From Saccharothrix sp. NRRL B-16314 (GTDB lineage Bacteria > Actinomycetota > Actinomycetes > Mycobacteriales > Pseudonocardiaceae): DNA of 64,000 bases. Position 1 is the stretch's first letter. Every line of letters begins with the position of its first letter. Shown here piece after piece: positions 41,204-49,756 of the stretch. The notes beneath the pieces were generated by a model. It saw nothing but the letters and a program-made list of their open reading frames with translations. It did no database searches and was not told the DNA's origin. The stretch lies in the NCBI RefSeq assembly GCF_000716595.1, contig NZ_JNXC01000010.1, positions 115,169 through 179,168 of the forward strand, in the 5' to 3' direction. A program made the position numbers and the translations under genes.

Positions 41204-42736
41204 ATGAGGGCAGGACGACGCGAGTGGTGGGGGCTGGCGGTGCTGGCGCTACCGACGCTGCTGCTGTCGCTGGACATGAGCGTGCTGCACCTGGCGGTCC
41301 CGCACCTGGCCGCCGACCTGCGGCCGAGCAGCTCCCAACTGCTGTGGATCATCGACGTCTACGGCTTCATGATCGCCGGCTTCCTGGTCACGATGGGCAC
41401 CCTCGGTGACCGGATCGGTCGGCGGAAGCTCCTGATGGTCGGCGGCGCCGCCTTCGGCTTGGCGTCGATCGTGGCGGCCTTCACCACCAGCCCGGAGATG
41501 CTGATCGCGGCGCGTGCCGTGCTCGGGATCGCCGGCGCGACGCTGATGCCGTCCACGCTGGCGCTGATCAGCAACATGTTCCAGGACCCCAAGCAGCGCG
41601 GCACCGCGATCGCGGTGTGGATGAGCTGCTTCATGGGCGGCATGGTGATCGGACCGGTGGTCGGCGGCGTGCTGCTGGAGCACTTCTGGTGGGGCTCGGT
41701 GTTCCTGATGGCCGTGCCGGTCATGGTGCTGCTGCTGGCCACCGCGCCGAAGCTGCTGCCGGAGTACCGCGACACCGCCGCGGGGCGGCTCGACCTGGCG
41801 AGCGTGGCGCTGTCGCTCGGCGCGATCCTGCCGATCGTCTACGCCCTCAAGGAGACCGCCAAGGACGGCGTGTCGTTGGTCAACGTGCTCGTGCTCGCCG
41901 CCGGCGCGGCGATCGGCGTGGTGTTCGTCCGCCGTCAGCGCGGGTTGGCCGACCCGATGCTGGACCTGAAGCTGTTCCGGGTGCGGGCGTTCAGCGCGGC
42001 GGTGAGCATCATGCTGGTCGGCGCGCTCACCATGGGCGGCGTCTTCCTGCTGGTCAGCCAGTACCTCCAGATGGTCGCCGGGCTGACCGCCGTGGAAGCC
42101 GGGCTGTTGTTGGTGCCGCAGGCCGGTGCGGTGGTGGTCGGGTCGCTGATCGCGCCGCGGCTGGCGCGGCGGTTCCGGCCGGAGTTCGTGCTCGGTTTCG
42201 GGATGCTGGTCGCGGCCGGCGGGATCGTGCTGTTCACGCAGGCCGGCGGTGCCGGTGGCGTGGCGTTCGTGGTGGTGGGCATGTCGATCGCGAGCTTCGG
42301 GATGGGGCCGCAGGGCGTGCTGTGCACCGAGATGGTGGTCAGCTCGGTCCCGCCGCAGAAGGCCGGCGCCGCGTCGGCGATGTCGGAGACCAGCGCGGAA
42401 TTCGGCATCGCCATGGGGATCGCGGTGTTCGGGAGCGTCGGCACCGCCGTCTACCGCGAGCAGGTCGCCGTTCCCGCCGAGGTCCCGGCCGAGGCCGCCG
42501 CGCTGGCGACGGACAGCATGGCCGGCGCCCTTCAGGCGGCGGGCACCCTGCCCGGTCCGCTGGCGGACGGTCTGGTCGCCACCGCACGGGACGCGTTCTC
42601 GTCCGGACTGCACACCGTGGCCCTCATCGGCGCCGCGATCGTCGTGGTGTTCGCGGTGGTCGGGATGATCGCGCTGCGCAGGACCGGTCCGGCGGCCACC
42701 GCCGAAGAGCCGGTTCCCGTGCTGGAGAACCGCTGA
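41204..42736 (+). CDS. MFS transporter, DHA2 family (EmrB/QacA/SmvA type)
   Basis: 510 residues from the ATG at 41204 (GGGGAG 7-8 bases upstream; the longer frame starting at 41096 lacks a site). About 14 membrane helices. LLLSLDMSVLHLAVPHLAADL is the typical helix 1 of QacA/SmvA pumps; motif A GDRIGRRKLLMVGG is intact, and motif C appears as GGMVIGPVVGGVLL. Proton-driven efflux of hydrophobic cations or drugs is expected. It is transcribed away from the GT2/ABC operon and converges on the cupin gene. A palindromic TAGT-TG-ACTA stands upstream (about 41076-41085). Confidence 0.9.
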   Translation: MRAGRREWWGLAVLALPTLLLSLDMSVLHLAVPHLAADLRPSSSQLLWIIDVYGFMIAGFLVTMGTLGDRIGRRKLLMVGGAAFGLASIVAAFTTSPEMLIAARAVLGIAGATLMPSTLALISNMFQDPKQRGTAIAVWMSCFMGGMVIGPVVGGVLLEHFWWGSVFLMAVPVMVLLLATAPKLLPEYRDTAAGRLDLASVALSLGAILPIVYALKETAKDGVSLVNVLVLAAGAAIGVVFVRRQRGLADPMLDLKLFRVRAFSAAVSIMLVGALTMGGVFLLVSQYLQMVAGLTAVEAGLLLVPQAGAVVVGSLIAPRLARRFRPEFVLGFGMLVAAGGIVLFTQAGGAGGVAFVVVGMSIASFGMGPQGVLCTEMVVSSVPPQKAGAASAMSETSAEFGIAMGIAVFGSVGTAVYREQVAVPAEVPAEAAALATDSMAGALQAAGTLPGPLADGLVATARDAFSSGLHTVALIGAAIVVVFAVVGMIALRRTGPAATAEEPVPVLENR

Positions 42737-42749
42737 TCCCGGAACGTGC

Positions 42750-43334
42750 TCAATGCCCTTCCAGGTAACGGAGTTCGACGGCGAACCAGTCACCGGTGAG
42801 CACGCTCGGCCCGCCCGTGTGGAGCCGTACTTCGCCCGAGTCGAGCGCGGCGAGGACGTGCGGCCCCACCAGGTCCACCTCAAGACCGTCCCCGGAGAGG
42901 GTCCACACGCCGACATGGTCGTGCAGCAGCACCGGCACCCGCCCGTCGGGCAGCGGCTCGCCCTCGGCGCTGCGAGCGCCCGGCCCGATGTCCATCGGCT
43001 CGGCGCGGTGCTCACCGAGGTCCTTGAGCTCGACAAGACGGTTGCGGTAGAAGGACTTCCCGATGTTTGTCAGCCGGTGCACGGGCGACACCGGCCGGTA
43101 CACCGCGCCTCCCCGGTACTCGGAGATGAACCGGGGTTCGCTGCCGTCGAGCCAGTCCATCCGGCCGTCCGAACCGGCGATGCTCAGCACCACGTACGGG
43201 TTGTGGTGCAGGTGCCACGGATGAGTCTCGCCCGGTTCGAGCGCGACGTCCCACACCCGGACCAGCGGGTCGTCGTACAGCACGACCTGCCCGACGTCGA
43301 CCAGCACGATCTCAGCGCCGGAGGGCGAGACCAC
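42750..43334 (-). CDS. cupin-fold protein
   Basis: 194 residues from the GTG at 43334, which has GAGGGG 7-8 bases upstream (a GTG at 43349 overlapping the previous gene is the alternative). One cupin barrel: PGETHPWHLHHNPYVVLSIAGS supplies the metal-binding His set (H-x-H-H), and YRPVSPVHRLTNIG the second motif His. The remaining C-terminal half (VPVLLHDHVGVWTLSGDG) resembles a second, degenerate beta region. Encoded right after the flavin monooxygenase (4 bases apart), so it may be an isomerase, dioxygenase or sensor for the same aromatic or hydroxylated substrate. Confidence 0.8.
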   Translation of the reverse strand: MVSPSGAEIVLVDVGQVVLYDDPLVRVWDVALEPGETHPWHLHHNPYVVLSIAGSDGRMDWLDGSEPRFISEYRGGAVYRPVSPVHRLTNIGKSFYRNRLVELKDLGEHRAEPMDIGPGARSAEGEPLPDGRVPVLLHDHVGVWTLSGDGLEVDLVGPHVLAALDSGEVRLHTGGPSVLTGDWFAVELRYLEGH

Positions 43335-43338
43335 GACA

Positions 43339-44910
43339 TCACCCCTCACACCACACCTCCTGCCGATACCGGTCCTCGATGTGCAGCCAGGATTCGGCGC
43401 TCCACGGCTCGACGTAGGTGATGTGCGCGTCAGGACGCAGCAGGACCACGACATCGCCGAGCCCGAAACGGGTGCGCACCGTCTCGCCGGGGTCGAAGTA
43501 CGCGCGGTCCCGCAGACCCGAGTCGTGCGGGGCGTCCCAGCGGCTCACCACCACCTGCCGCAGGCCGGCGGGGTTGTGCGCGGGAACAGGCGGCCGGCGG
43601 CGCGCGTCGGTGAGGTGCAGGGCGACGAACGAGTCCCGGCACAGCTCGTGGAGGTGCACCGGTCCGCGCCTGCCGAACACCCGCAGGTCCGGGACCCGCT
43701 CGCCCACCCGGACCGGGGTGGGGGCGGCCGTGTCGCGCACCATCGACCACTCGCCGTCGACGTTCAGCCGGACGCCGAGCAGCGTGCGGGTCATCGCGTC
43801 GCCCCAGCCGCCCACGCCCATTCCCGCGGTCGAGTCGAGGCGTCGGTCCATGACCGCGCGGGCCGCCTCCGCCATCTCGCCCGAACCGCGGACGGCCACG
43901 GGTGCCTGCTCGGTCTCGTAGCCGCGGAGCAGGGCCTCGCCCGCCCACCCGCGGCGCACCCACGCGATCCGCCACGGGAGGTTGGACGCGTCGAGGACCC
44001 CGGTGTTCAGGCCCAGCGCCCACATCGGGGTGATCAGGTGCGCGGCGTCGCCCATCAGGAACACGCGGCCCCGTTGCCACGACGTCGCCACGCGGTGGTG
44101 GACGGTGTAGACGTTGCTGCCGAGCACCTTGATCTCGTCCACGTCTCCGATGAAGTGGCGCGCCTTGTCCCGCAGGTCGTCGGACGTCGGCTCCGGTCGG
44201 CCCGGCGCGAGCGGGAAGACGAACCGCCAGCAGTGCGGCTGCCGCACGAGGACCATCCACTCCTCGCGGTCGCCGAAGTAGGCCAGGTACGGGTAGTCGC
44301 GCGGATTGCCGATGTCGAGGTCGCACACGAGGTCGACCAGCGCGTAGCGCTGCTCCAGCGTGTGCCCGCCGACCCGGATGCCGAGCCGTTCGCGCACGGT
44401 CGATCGGCCGCCGTCACACGCGAGGACGTGACTGGCCGTCGCGGTGGCAGGGCCGTCCGGCGTCGACAGGTGCAGCGTCACGGCGTCCGCGTGCTGCTCG
44501 AAGTGGTCCAGCCGGTGCCGCATCCGCAACGACCCCGGCGCACGGCGTTCCAGCACGTCGGCGAGCACCGGTTCCAGTTCGTGCTGGGGGATGTTGACGA
44601 CGAACGGGAACCGCGTCTCACCGGCCAGCGCCGAGGTCAGGACGCTCCCCGTGGACACGCCGGTGGCGCGGTCCACCTCGCCGATCTCGTCGATGCGCAG
44701 GCTCGCCCCGAGCACGGGGCCCAGCGCGTCGTACCGGTCCAGCACTTCAAGCGTTCGGGTGAGGATCGTCCCGGCTTTGGTGTCGGCGGACAGGTCGGCG
44801 CCGGCCTCGAAAACGACTACGGGCACGCCATAAGACACCAGACCGAGTGCCGTGATCAGCCCGATCGGGCCGCCACCGATGACCGCCACCGGCAGGCCGG
44901 TCGTGTCCAT
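43339..44910 (-). CDS. FAD-dependent monooxygenase (MhpA/PHBH-like, with C-terminal thioredoxin-like extension)
   Basis: 523 residues. GxGxxG motif VAVIGGGPIGLITALGL at the N-terminus, DG motif VLACDGGRSTVRERLG, and GD motif VFLMGDAAHLITPMWALGLN. The last 150 residues (PVRVGERVPDLRVFGRRGP, then VVVLLRPDAHITYVEPW) form the thioredoxin-like C-terminal domain found in phenol-hydroxylase/MhpA-type enzymes and rifampicin-type monooxygenases. NADPH-dependent hydroxylation of an aromatic ring is likely. It is divergent from the NMT1-type ABC import operon by 65 bases, which suggests uptake and oxidation of the same compound. Confidence 0.92.
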   Translation of the reverse strand: MDTTGLPVAVIGGGPIGLITALGLVSYGVPVVVFEAGADLSADTKAGTILTRTLEVLDRYDALGPVLGASLRIDEIGEVDRATGVSTGSVLTSALAGETRFPFVVNIPQHELEPVLADVLERRAPGSLRMRHRLDHFEQHADAVTLHLSTPDGPATATASHVLACDGGRSTVRERLGIRVGGHTLEQRYALVDLVCDLDIGNPRDYPYLAYFGDREEWMVLVRQPHCWRFVFPLAPGRPEPTSDDLRDKARHFIGDVDEIKVLGSNVYTVHHRVATSWQRGRVFLMGDAAHLITPMWALGLNTGVLDASNLPWRIAWVRRGWAGEALLRGYETEQAPVAVRGSGEMAEAARAVMDRRLDSTAGMGVGGWGDAMTRTLLGVRLNVDGEWSMVRDTAAPTPVRVGERVPDLRVFGRRGPVHLHELCRDSFVALHLTDARRRPPVPAHNPAGLRQVVVSRWDAPHDSGLRDRAYFDPGETVRTRFGLGDVVVLLRPDAHITYVEPWSAESWLHIEDRYRQEVWCEG

Positions 44911-44975
44911 CGACCCCTCCCAGGCTCTATGTTCGGGTATTCGGGGATGACATGGGTGGTGTCAGGGGAGGCGTC

Positions 44976-45983
44976 ATGAAGTCTCTTTCAGCAGTCTCGC
45001 TCGTGATCGCGTTGGCCGCCACCGGCTGTGCCGGATCGGACGGCGGTTCGGACGGCGGTTCGGCGAGTCCGGACAAGGTCGCCTACCTGACGTCGTTCAG
45101 CACCTTCGGCCGCGACGCCTACGCCTACGTAGCCTTGGAGAAGGGATATTTCGCCGAAGCGGGTCTCGACGTCACGATCACTCCGGGCACCGGCAGCGTC
45201 GACGTGCTCAAGCTGGTCTCCAGTGGTCGTGCGGACTTCGGCACCGCCGACTTCACCGCCACGGCGATCACCGTGGCGAAGGAGGGGTTGCCGGTGACGG
45301 CGGTCGCGGCGATCCACCAACGGTCCCTCGCCGCGATCGTCTCGTTGGAGGGCAACGGCATCTCGAAGCCGGCCGACCTGGTCGGGAAGAAGATCGGCGA
45401 CCAACCCGGTTCGACCAATCAGGTGATGTTCCCGGTGTACGCCGAAGCCGCCGGCATCGACCCCGCGAAGGTCGAGTTCGTGCCGTCGCCACCGCCGGCG
45501 CTGCCCCAGCTGCTGGCGGCCGGTCAGGTGGACGGGATCGGGCAGTTCGTCGTCGGCAAACCGCTGATCGAGGCGGCGGTGAAGGGCAGGAAGGTGGTCG
45601 TTCTGCCGTACGGCGACCTGGTGCCCGACCTGTACGGCAACGCGCTCGTCACGTCGAAGGACCTGGCCACCCGCGATCCCGAGCGGGTGCGGCGGTTCAC
45701 GGACGCGCTGCTCAAGGGCCTCGCGTACTCGATCGAGCACCCAGACGAGCTCGGCCGGATCCTCAAGGAGCACCAGCCGACCCAGGACGCCGGGGTGGCC
45801 GGCGCCGAGGTCACGCTGATGGGGCCCTACGTCAGGCCGTCCGGGTTCAGCGGCCCGCTGGGCGACCTCACCGAGGCGCGGGTCGAGAAGATCATCAGCA
45901 CCCTCGTGGACGCCGGCGCGATCCCCGGTGGAGCGGTGACGCCCGGTGACATCGTCTCCTTCGGGTTGGTGCCGAAGCCGTGA
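44976..45983 (+). CDS. NMT1/THI5-like ABC substrate-binding lipoprotein
   Basis: 335 residues from the ATG at 44976 (AGGGGAGG just upstream). Signal peptide with lipobox ALAATGC near residue 16, then a Ser/Gly linker and the periplasmic-binding fold: VAYLTSFSTFGRDAYAYVALEKGYFAEAGLDVTI, GRADFGTADFTA, KIGDQPGSTNQVM. This family binds thiamine-pyrimidine precursors, taurine/sulfonates, nitrate or aromatic sulfonates or phthalates; residues do not decide. First gene of an SBP-ATPase-permease operon joined by GTGA overlaps. Confidence 0.92.
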   Translation: MKSLSAVSLVIALAATGCAGSDGGSDGGSASPDKVAYLTSFSTFGRDAYAYVALEKGYFAEAGLDVTITPGTGSVDVLKLVSSGRADFGTADFTATAITVAKEGLPVTAVAAIHQRSLAAIVSLEGNGISKPADLVGKKIGDQPGSTNQVMFPVYAEAAGIDPAKVEFVPSPPPALPQLLAAGQVDGIGQFVVGKPLIEAAVKGRKVVVLPYGDLVPDLYGNALVTSKDLATRDPERVRRFTDALLKGLAYSIEHPDELGRILKEHQPTQDAGVAGAEVTLMGPYVRPSGFSGPLGDLTEARVEKIISTLVDAGAIPGGAVTPGDIVSFGLVPKP

Positions 45984-46726
45984 TCAGCCTGCGTCAGGTC
46001 ACCAAGGTCTTCGACGGCGGCGCCGGTGCGGTCCATTCGCTGGCCGGTGTCGACCTGGAGGTGGGGGCGCACGAGTTCGTCGCCGTGATCGGGCGGTCCG
46101 GCTGCGGCAAGTCGACGTTGTTGCGACTCATCGCGGGCCTGCTCGCTCCGACGGAGGGGCGGATCACCGTGGCGGGGGAGCCGGTGACCAAGCCGCGCCG
46201 TGACGTGTCGTTCATGTTCCAGCGCCCGGCGTTGCTGCCGTGGCGGTCGGTGCTGTCCAACGTGCTGCTGCCGGTCGAGATCTTCGGCCTGGACCGGCGG
46301 GAGGGTCGGGACCGGGCTCGCCTGCTGCTCGACCTCGTCGGGCTCGGCGGGTTCGAGGAACGGCTGCCGCACGAGCTGTCCGGGGGGATGCAGCAGCGGG
46401 TGTCGCTGTGCCGGTCGTTGATCCAGAGCCCGGAGGTGATGCTCATGGACGAGCCGTTCTCGGCGTTGGACGCCATGACCCGCACGGAGCTTTCCGAGGA
46501 GCTGCAACGGGTTCAGATGGAGCTGCCGCGGACGGTCGTGTTCGTGACGCACTCGATCGAGGAGGCCGTCGTGCTCGCCGACCGGATCGTGGTGCTCAGC
46601 CCGCGGCCCGGCCGGGTCCACCGGGTCGTCGACGTCACCGCGCCCCGGCCGCGGGCGCTCGGGCGTGCCGACCTGGACCAGGTGAGCCGTGATCTGCGTG
46701 TACTGCTGAGCGAGGTGACGGGGTGA
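45980..46726 (+). CDS. ABC importer ATPase (SsuB/TauB-like)
   Basis: 248 residues: Walker A VIGRSGCGKSTLL, Q-loop FMFQRPALLPWRSV, signature LSGGMQQRVSLCRSL, Walker B VMLMDEPFSALD, H-loop FVTHSIEEAV. The LPWR motif after the Q-loop and the overall length are those of the SsuB/TauB/ThiZ class. Overlaps the binding-protein gene and the permease gene by 4 bases each (GTGA), so the three subunits are translated as one unit. Confidence 0.93.
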   Translation: MISLRQVTKVFDGGAGAVHSLAGVDLEVGAHEFVAVIGRSGCGKSTLLRLIAGLLAPTEGRITVAGEPVTKPRRDVSFMFQRPALLPWRSVLSNVLLPVEIFGLDRREGRDRARLLLDLVGLGGFEERLPHELSGGMQQRVSLCRSLIQSPEVMLMDEPFSALDAMTRTELSEELQRVQMELPRTVVFVTHSIEEAVVLADRIVVLSPRPGRVHRVVDVTAPRPRALGRADLDQVSRDLRVLLSEVTG

Positions 46727-47475
46727 CCGTCGTGCTGCCGGTGGTGGGGTTGCTCGCGATCATCGGCCTCTGGTGGCTGGCCACGATCGTCTTCGGGATC
46801 GAGTCGTTCCTGGTGCCGTCGCCGGTCGACGTGGTGTCGTCGTTCGTGGAGCTGCCGGGCTACCTGCTGGAACAGAGCCTGGTGACGCTGTGGGAGACCG
46901 TTCTGGGCTTTCTCCTGTCCATTGTGGTCGGTGTGCCGCTCGCATTGATGATCGTCGGCTCGAAGGTGTTGGAGCGGATGTTCTACCCGTTGCTGGTCGC
47001 GCTGAACGCCGTGCCCAAGGTGGCCATCGCACCGGTCTTCGTGGTGTGGTTCGGGTTCGGCATCGAGTCGAAGGTGCTGCTGATCGTGCTGGTGTGCGTC
47101 TTCCCCGTGGTCATCTCGACCGCGTCCGGCATGAAGTCCACGCCGCACGAACTGGTCGAACTCCTCCGCTCGCTGGACGCCACGCGCCGTCAGGAGTTCT
47201 TCAAGCTGCGCTTCCTGTACGCCCTGCCGCAGGTCTTCGTCGGGCTGAAGGTGGCGATCTCCCTGGCGGTCATCGGAGCGGTGATCGCGGAGTTCATCGG
47301 CGCCCGCGCCGGCCTCGGCTACGTCATCTCGCAGTCGGGCGCGAGCGCCGACACCTCGCTGGCCTTCGCGGCGATGTCCCTGCTGGCGGTCATGAGCATC
47401 ATGCTCTTCTACGGGCTCGCCTACATCGAGCGGAGGGCACTGCCTTGGGCCGAGGAGCACAGGGGTATGACCTAA
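46723..47475 (+). CDS. ABC importer permease (SsuC/TauC-like)
   Basis: 250 residues with six predicted membrane segments; the cytoplasmic EAA-like coupling loop is EFFKLRFLYALPQVFVGLKVAISLAVIGAVIAEF. N-terminus VVLPVVGLLAIIGLWWLATIVFGI starts directly with a membrane helix. Third gene of the import operon; completes a one-binding-protein, one-ATPase (dimer), one-permease (dimer) transporter. Confidence 0.92.
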   Translation: MTVVLPVVGLLAIIGLWWLATIVFGIESFLVPSPVDVVSSFVELPGYLLEQSLVTLWETVLGFLLSIVVGVPLALMIVGSKVLERMFYPLLVALNAVPKVAIAPVFVVWFGFGIESKVLLIVLVCVFPVVISTASGMKSTPHELVELLRSLDATRRQEFFKLRFLYALPQVFVGLKVAISLAVIGAVIAEFIGARAGLGYVISQSGASADTSLAFAAMSLLAVMSIMLFYGLAYIERRALPWAEEHRGMT

Positions 47476-47579
47476 CCCGAGGTCCAGCCCATTCGGCGAG
47501 CCCTGCTGAGGTTTCGAACTCGACGTACGGCACACACCCAGTCGCTCAAACCGCTGGGAGGCCATGTCCGCGCGGCCGT

Positions 47580-48302
47580 TCATCGCGTGGTTGATCGGGT
47601 GTTCTGCGTGTGCTTGCGCCAGTGCTTCTCGGCGGCACGGAGGACTTCGTCGCCGAACCCCTCGAGGAACCGGCCCGCGGCGGCGAGCCGGGTTCCGACC
47701 GCGGTGTCGGTGCCGAAGACGTCGGCGCCGCGCAGGGCGGTGGTGGCGAGCCGCTGGTTGGCGCGGACGCCGACCACCGCGGAGCGGACACCGGCGTTCT
47801 CGTCGAGGGAGTACCGGTGGCGCCGGCTCTGGCCGTCGCGCCCACGGCGGATCAGCCCGTGCTGTTGCAGCAGGCCGACCGCGTGGGAGATGGTCGCCGC
47901 GCTGACTTGCAGGTGCCGCGCCAGTTCGGCGGCGGTGCGGCCGGTCTCGGAGGTGAATAGGCAGGCCATCACCCCGGCGGCGGTGCGCGGCATGCCGGTG
48001 TCGACGAGGGCCGCGGTGAGGTCGGTGGTGAACGCGGCTGCCGCACCGACGTCGGGGCCGCTGTGCTCGCCCGCCCGCCACGCGGCTGCCGGTGGACGGG
48101 GATTGCGCCGGGCGCGGTGGGCGGTGGCGAAGTGGGCCAGGTCCGCGCGGTAGCGGCCCGGTCCGCCGTTGCGCGCGACCTCGCGGCTCACCGTCGAGGT
48201 GGGACGGCCCAGCAGCCGGGCAATCCCGGCGTAGTCCGAGCCCTGCGCGAGGCCCGCCGCGATCCGCCGCCGGTCGGCTGCGGTCAGCCTGCGTCCTGGC
48301 AT
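47580..48302 (-). CDS. transcriptional regulator with IS30-like HTH and MarR/GbsR-like domain
   Basis: 240 residues from the ATG at 48302 (GGAGGGAG 8 bases upstream). Residues 1-60: LTAADRRRIAAGLAQGSDYAGIARLLGRPTSTVSREVARNGG, the HTH_38 domain of IS30-type transposases. Residues about 95-235: winged helix TAAELARHLQVSAATISHAVGLLQQHGLIRRGRDGQSRRHRY with a regulator-type C-terminus. No DDE catalytic domain is present, so this is a domesticated DNA-binding fusion rather than a transposase. A perfect 14-bp palindrome at 48359 lies between it and the divergent gene, suggesting autoregulation. Confidence 0.85.
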   Translation of the reverse strand: MPGRRLTAADRRRIAAGLAQGSDYAGIARLLGRPTSTVSREVARNGGPGRYRADLAHFATAHRARRNPRPPAAAWRAGEHSGPDVGAAAAFTTDLTAALVDTGMPRTAAGVMACLFTSETGRTAAELARHLQVSAATISHAVGLLQQHGLIRRGRDGQSRRHRYSLDENAGVRSAVVGVRANQRLATTALRGADVFGTDTAVGTRLAAAGRFLEGFGDEVLRAAEKHWRKHTQNTRSTTR

Positions 48303-48358
48303 CCGGGCGGCTCCCTCCGCTTTGGCGGTGTCGACGCCAGTATGCGAGCCAGTCGTCA

Positions 48359-48372
48359 ACCGTTGCAACGGT
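48359..48372. promoter_or_regulatory. perfect 14-bp palindrome, likely operator
   Basis: ACCGTTGCAACGGT, self-complementary, 57 bases upstream of the double-HTH regulator start and 171 bases before the divergent TIM-barrel gene. Confidence 0.65.
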
Positions 48373-48543
48373 CGGGTGCTCGGCGTGCATTAGCCGGCAT
48401 GGTCATTGCAATCACCGATCACGGCGGTGAACTGCGAGAACGGCGCGAGTTCGGAAGTGCTCCCGTTGACCGGAATTTCGTGCTCTGCCTAACGTTCGGC
48501 CTCGGCGACCGGACGGATCGGTGGCCTGACGAGGAGCGATGAC

Positions 48544-49536
48544 ATGCGTGCCAGAGGCATCACGTACGACACCGGCTTCACCCCGGCAGGGCGGAGCTCG
48601 CGGCCCGTCTTCGACGTCGAGGCGGTGCGTCGGGAGATCCGCGTCATCGCCGACGATCTGCACTGCGACGCCGTGCGGATCACCGGTGGCGACCCCGAGC
48701 GGCTGGCGGTCGCCGCCGAGCACGCCGTCGCCGCCGGTCTGGAGGTCTGGTTCTCCCCGTTCCCCTGTGAACTGTCCACAACGGACTTGTCGCCCTACTT
48801 CGCAGACTGCGCTGACCGCGCTCGGGACGTGGGAGCGGACGTCTTCGTCGCCGGTTGCGAGCTGAGCCTCTTCTGCACGGGTTTCCTCCCCGGAGACGAC
48901 AGCCTCACCAGGATCAAGACCCTGGTGGACGGCGCGCCCGAGGCGGTGGCCCGGCTCGCCGAGCTCCCCGCCCGGCTCGATGCCGCGCTGGCCGACATCG
49001 CGGCGACGGTGCGTGAACGGTTCCGCGGCGAACTCACCTACGCGTCCGGGACGTGGGAGCAGATCGACTGGACGCCCTTCGACATCGTGAGCGTCGACGC
49101 CTACGGCGACGCGGGAGAGGCCTTCCGCCAGGGCGTGCGGGACTACCGCCGGCACGGCAAGCCGCTCGCGGCGACCGAGTTCGGTTCCTGCACGTACCGG
49201 GGCGCGGCAAAACGCGGCGGCCTCGGCTGGGACATCGTCGACTACGAAGCCGACCCGCCGCGCCTCGACGGCGACTACGTCCGTGACGAGGAGGAACAGG
49301 CCCGCTACCTGCGCGAGATGCTGGCGGTCTTCGACGAGGAAGGCGTGGACACGGCCTTCTGGTTCACCTTCGCCGGCTACGAGTTCCCGCACCACCCGGA
49401 CCCGCGCTTGGACCTCGACCTGGCTTCCTACGGGGTGTGCAAGGTGATGCCCGACGGCAGCCTCGCCCCGAAGCGATCCTTCCACGCGATGGCAAGAGCC
49501 TTCGGTGGTGTCAGCGCAGCAGGGAGCGAGCGGTAG
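48544..49536 (+). CDS. TIM-barrel (glycoside-hydrolase-like) protein of unknown function
   Basis: 330 residues with an ATG at 48544 and GAGGAG 7 bases upstream. The strand pattern (CDAVRITGGDP, GLEVWFSPFPCEL, DVFVAGCELSLFCTGF, IVSVDAYGDAGEAFRQG, PLAATEFGSCTYRG, TAFWFTFAGYEF) resembles glycoside-hydrolase clan A barrels, with E in VAGCEL and E in AATEFG in plausible acid/base and nucleophile positions. No signal peptide, so it acts in the cytoplasm. Some database annotations call relatives abortive-infection proteins; I see no support for that here. Divergent from the double-HTH regulator, which probably controls it. Confidence 0.7.
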   Translation: MRARGITYDTGFTPAGRSSRPVFDVEAVRREIRVIADDLHCDAVRITGGDPERLAVAAEHAVAAGLEVWFSPFPCELSTTDLSPYFADCADRARDVGADVFVAGCELSLFCTGFLPGDDSLTRIKTLVDGAPEAVARLAELPARLDAALADIAATVRERFRGELTYASGTWEQIDWTPFDIVSVDAYGDAGEAFRQGVRDYRRHGKPLAATEFGSCTYRGAAKRGGLGWDIVDYEADPPRLDGDYVRDEEEQARYLREMLAVFDEEGVDTAFWFTFAGYEFPHHPDPRLDLDLASYGVCKVMPDGSLAPKRSFHAMARAFGGVSAAGSER

Positions 49537-49746
49537 GGCCGTCCGCACGGGCAGGGCGGGGTAGGTGGGGGCTGCCGTCTCGGTGGCGAAGTACGCGAGC
49601 GGTGGGGCGCCGGTCGCTGTCATCACCGGCTTCACGTCCTTCTCGAAGAAGCCGGTGAAGTCCTCGTCCACCGGAGGACGGAGAAGGGTCCACGGGGCGA
49701 ACCCCGAGCGGGATCGGGCGGGGCGCAGCAGCAGGGCGTCGGCATA
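49534..49746 (-). pseudogene. NIPSNAP-family remnant
   Basis: On the minus strand ADALLLRPARSRSGFA, then DEDFTGFFEKDVKPVMTATG and APPLAYFATETAAPTYPALP correspond to the C-terminal half of actinomycete NIPSNAP-domain proteins (DVLLLRPA ... FERRVRPVLADTGAPPLAVF ... FPALPVR). No N-terminal half is present; the frame upstream runs into the start region of the kinase gene. A truncated gene fragment. Confidence 0.5.
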
Positions 49747-49756
49747 GGGTCGACCG

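Noticed and set aside
47580..48302. IS30 transposase
   Set aside because: Only the HTH domain is IS30-like; no DDE catalytic domain, no terminal inverted repeats or target duplications are visible, so no mobile element is called.
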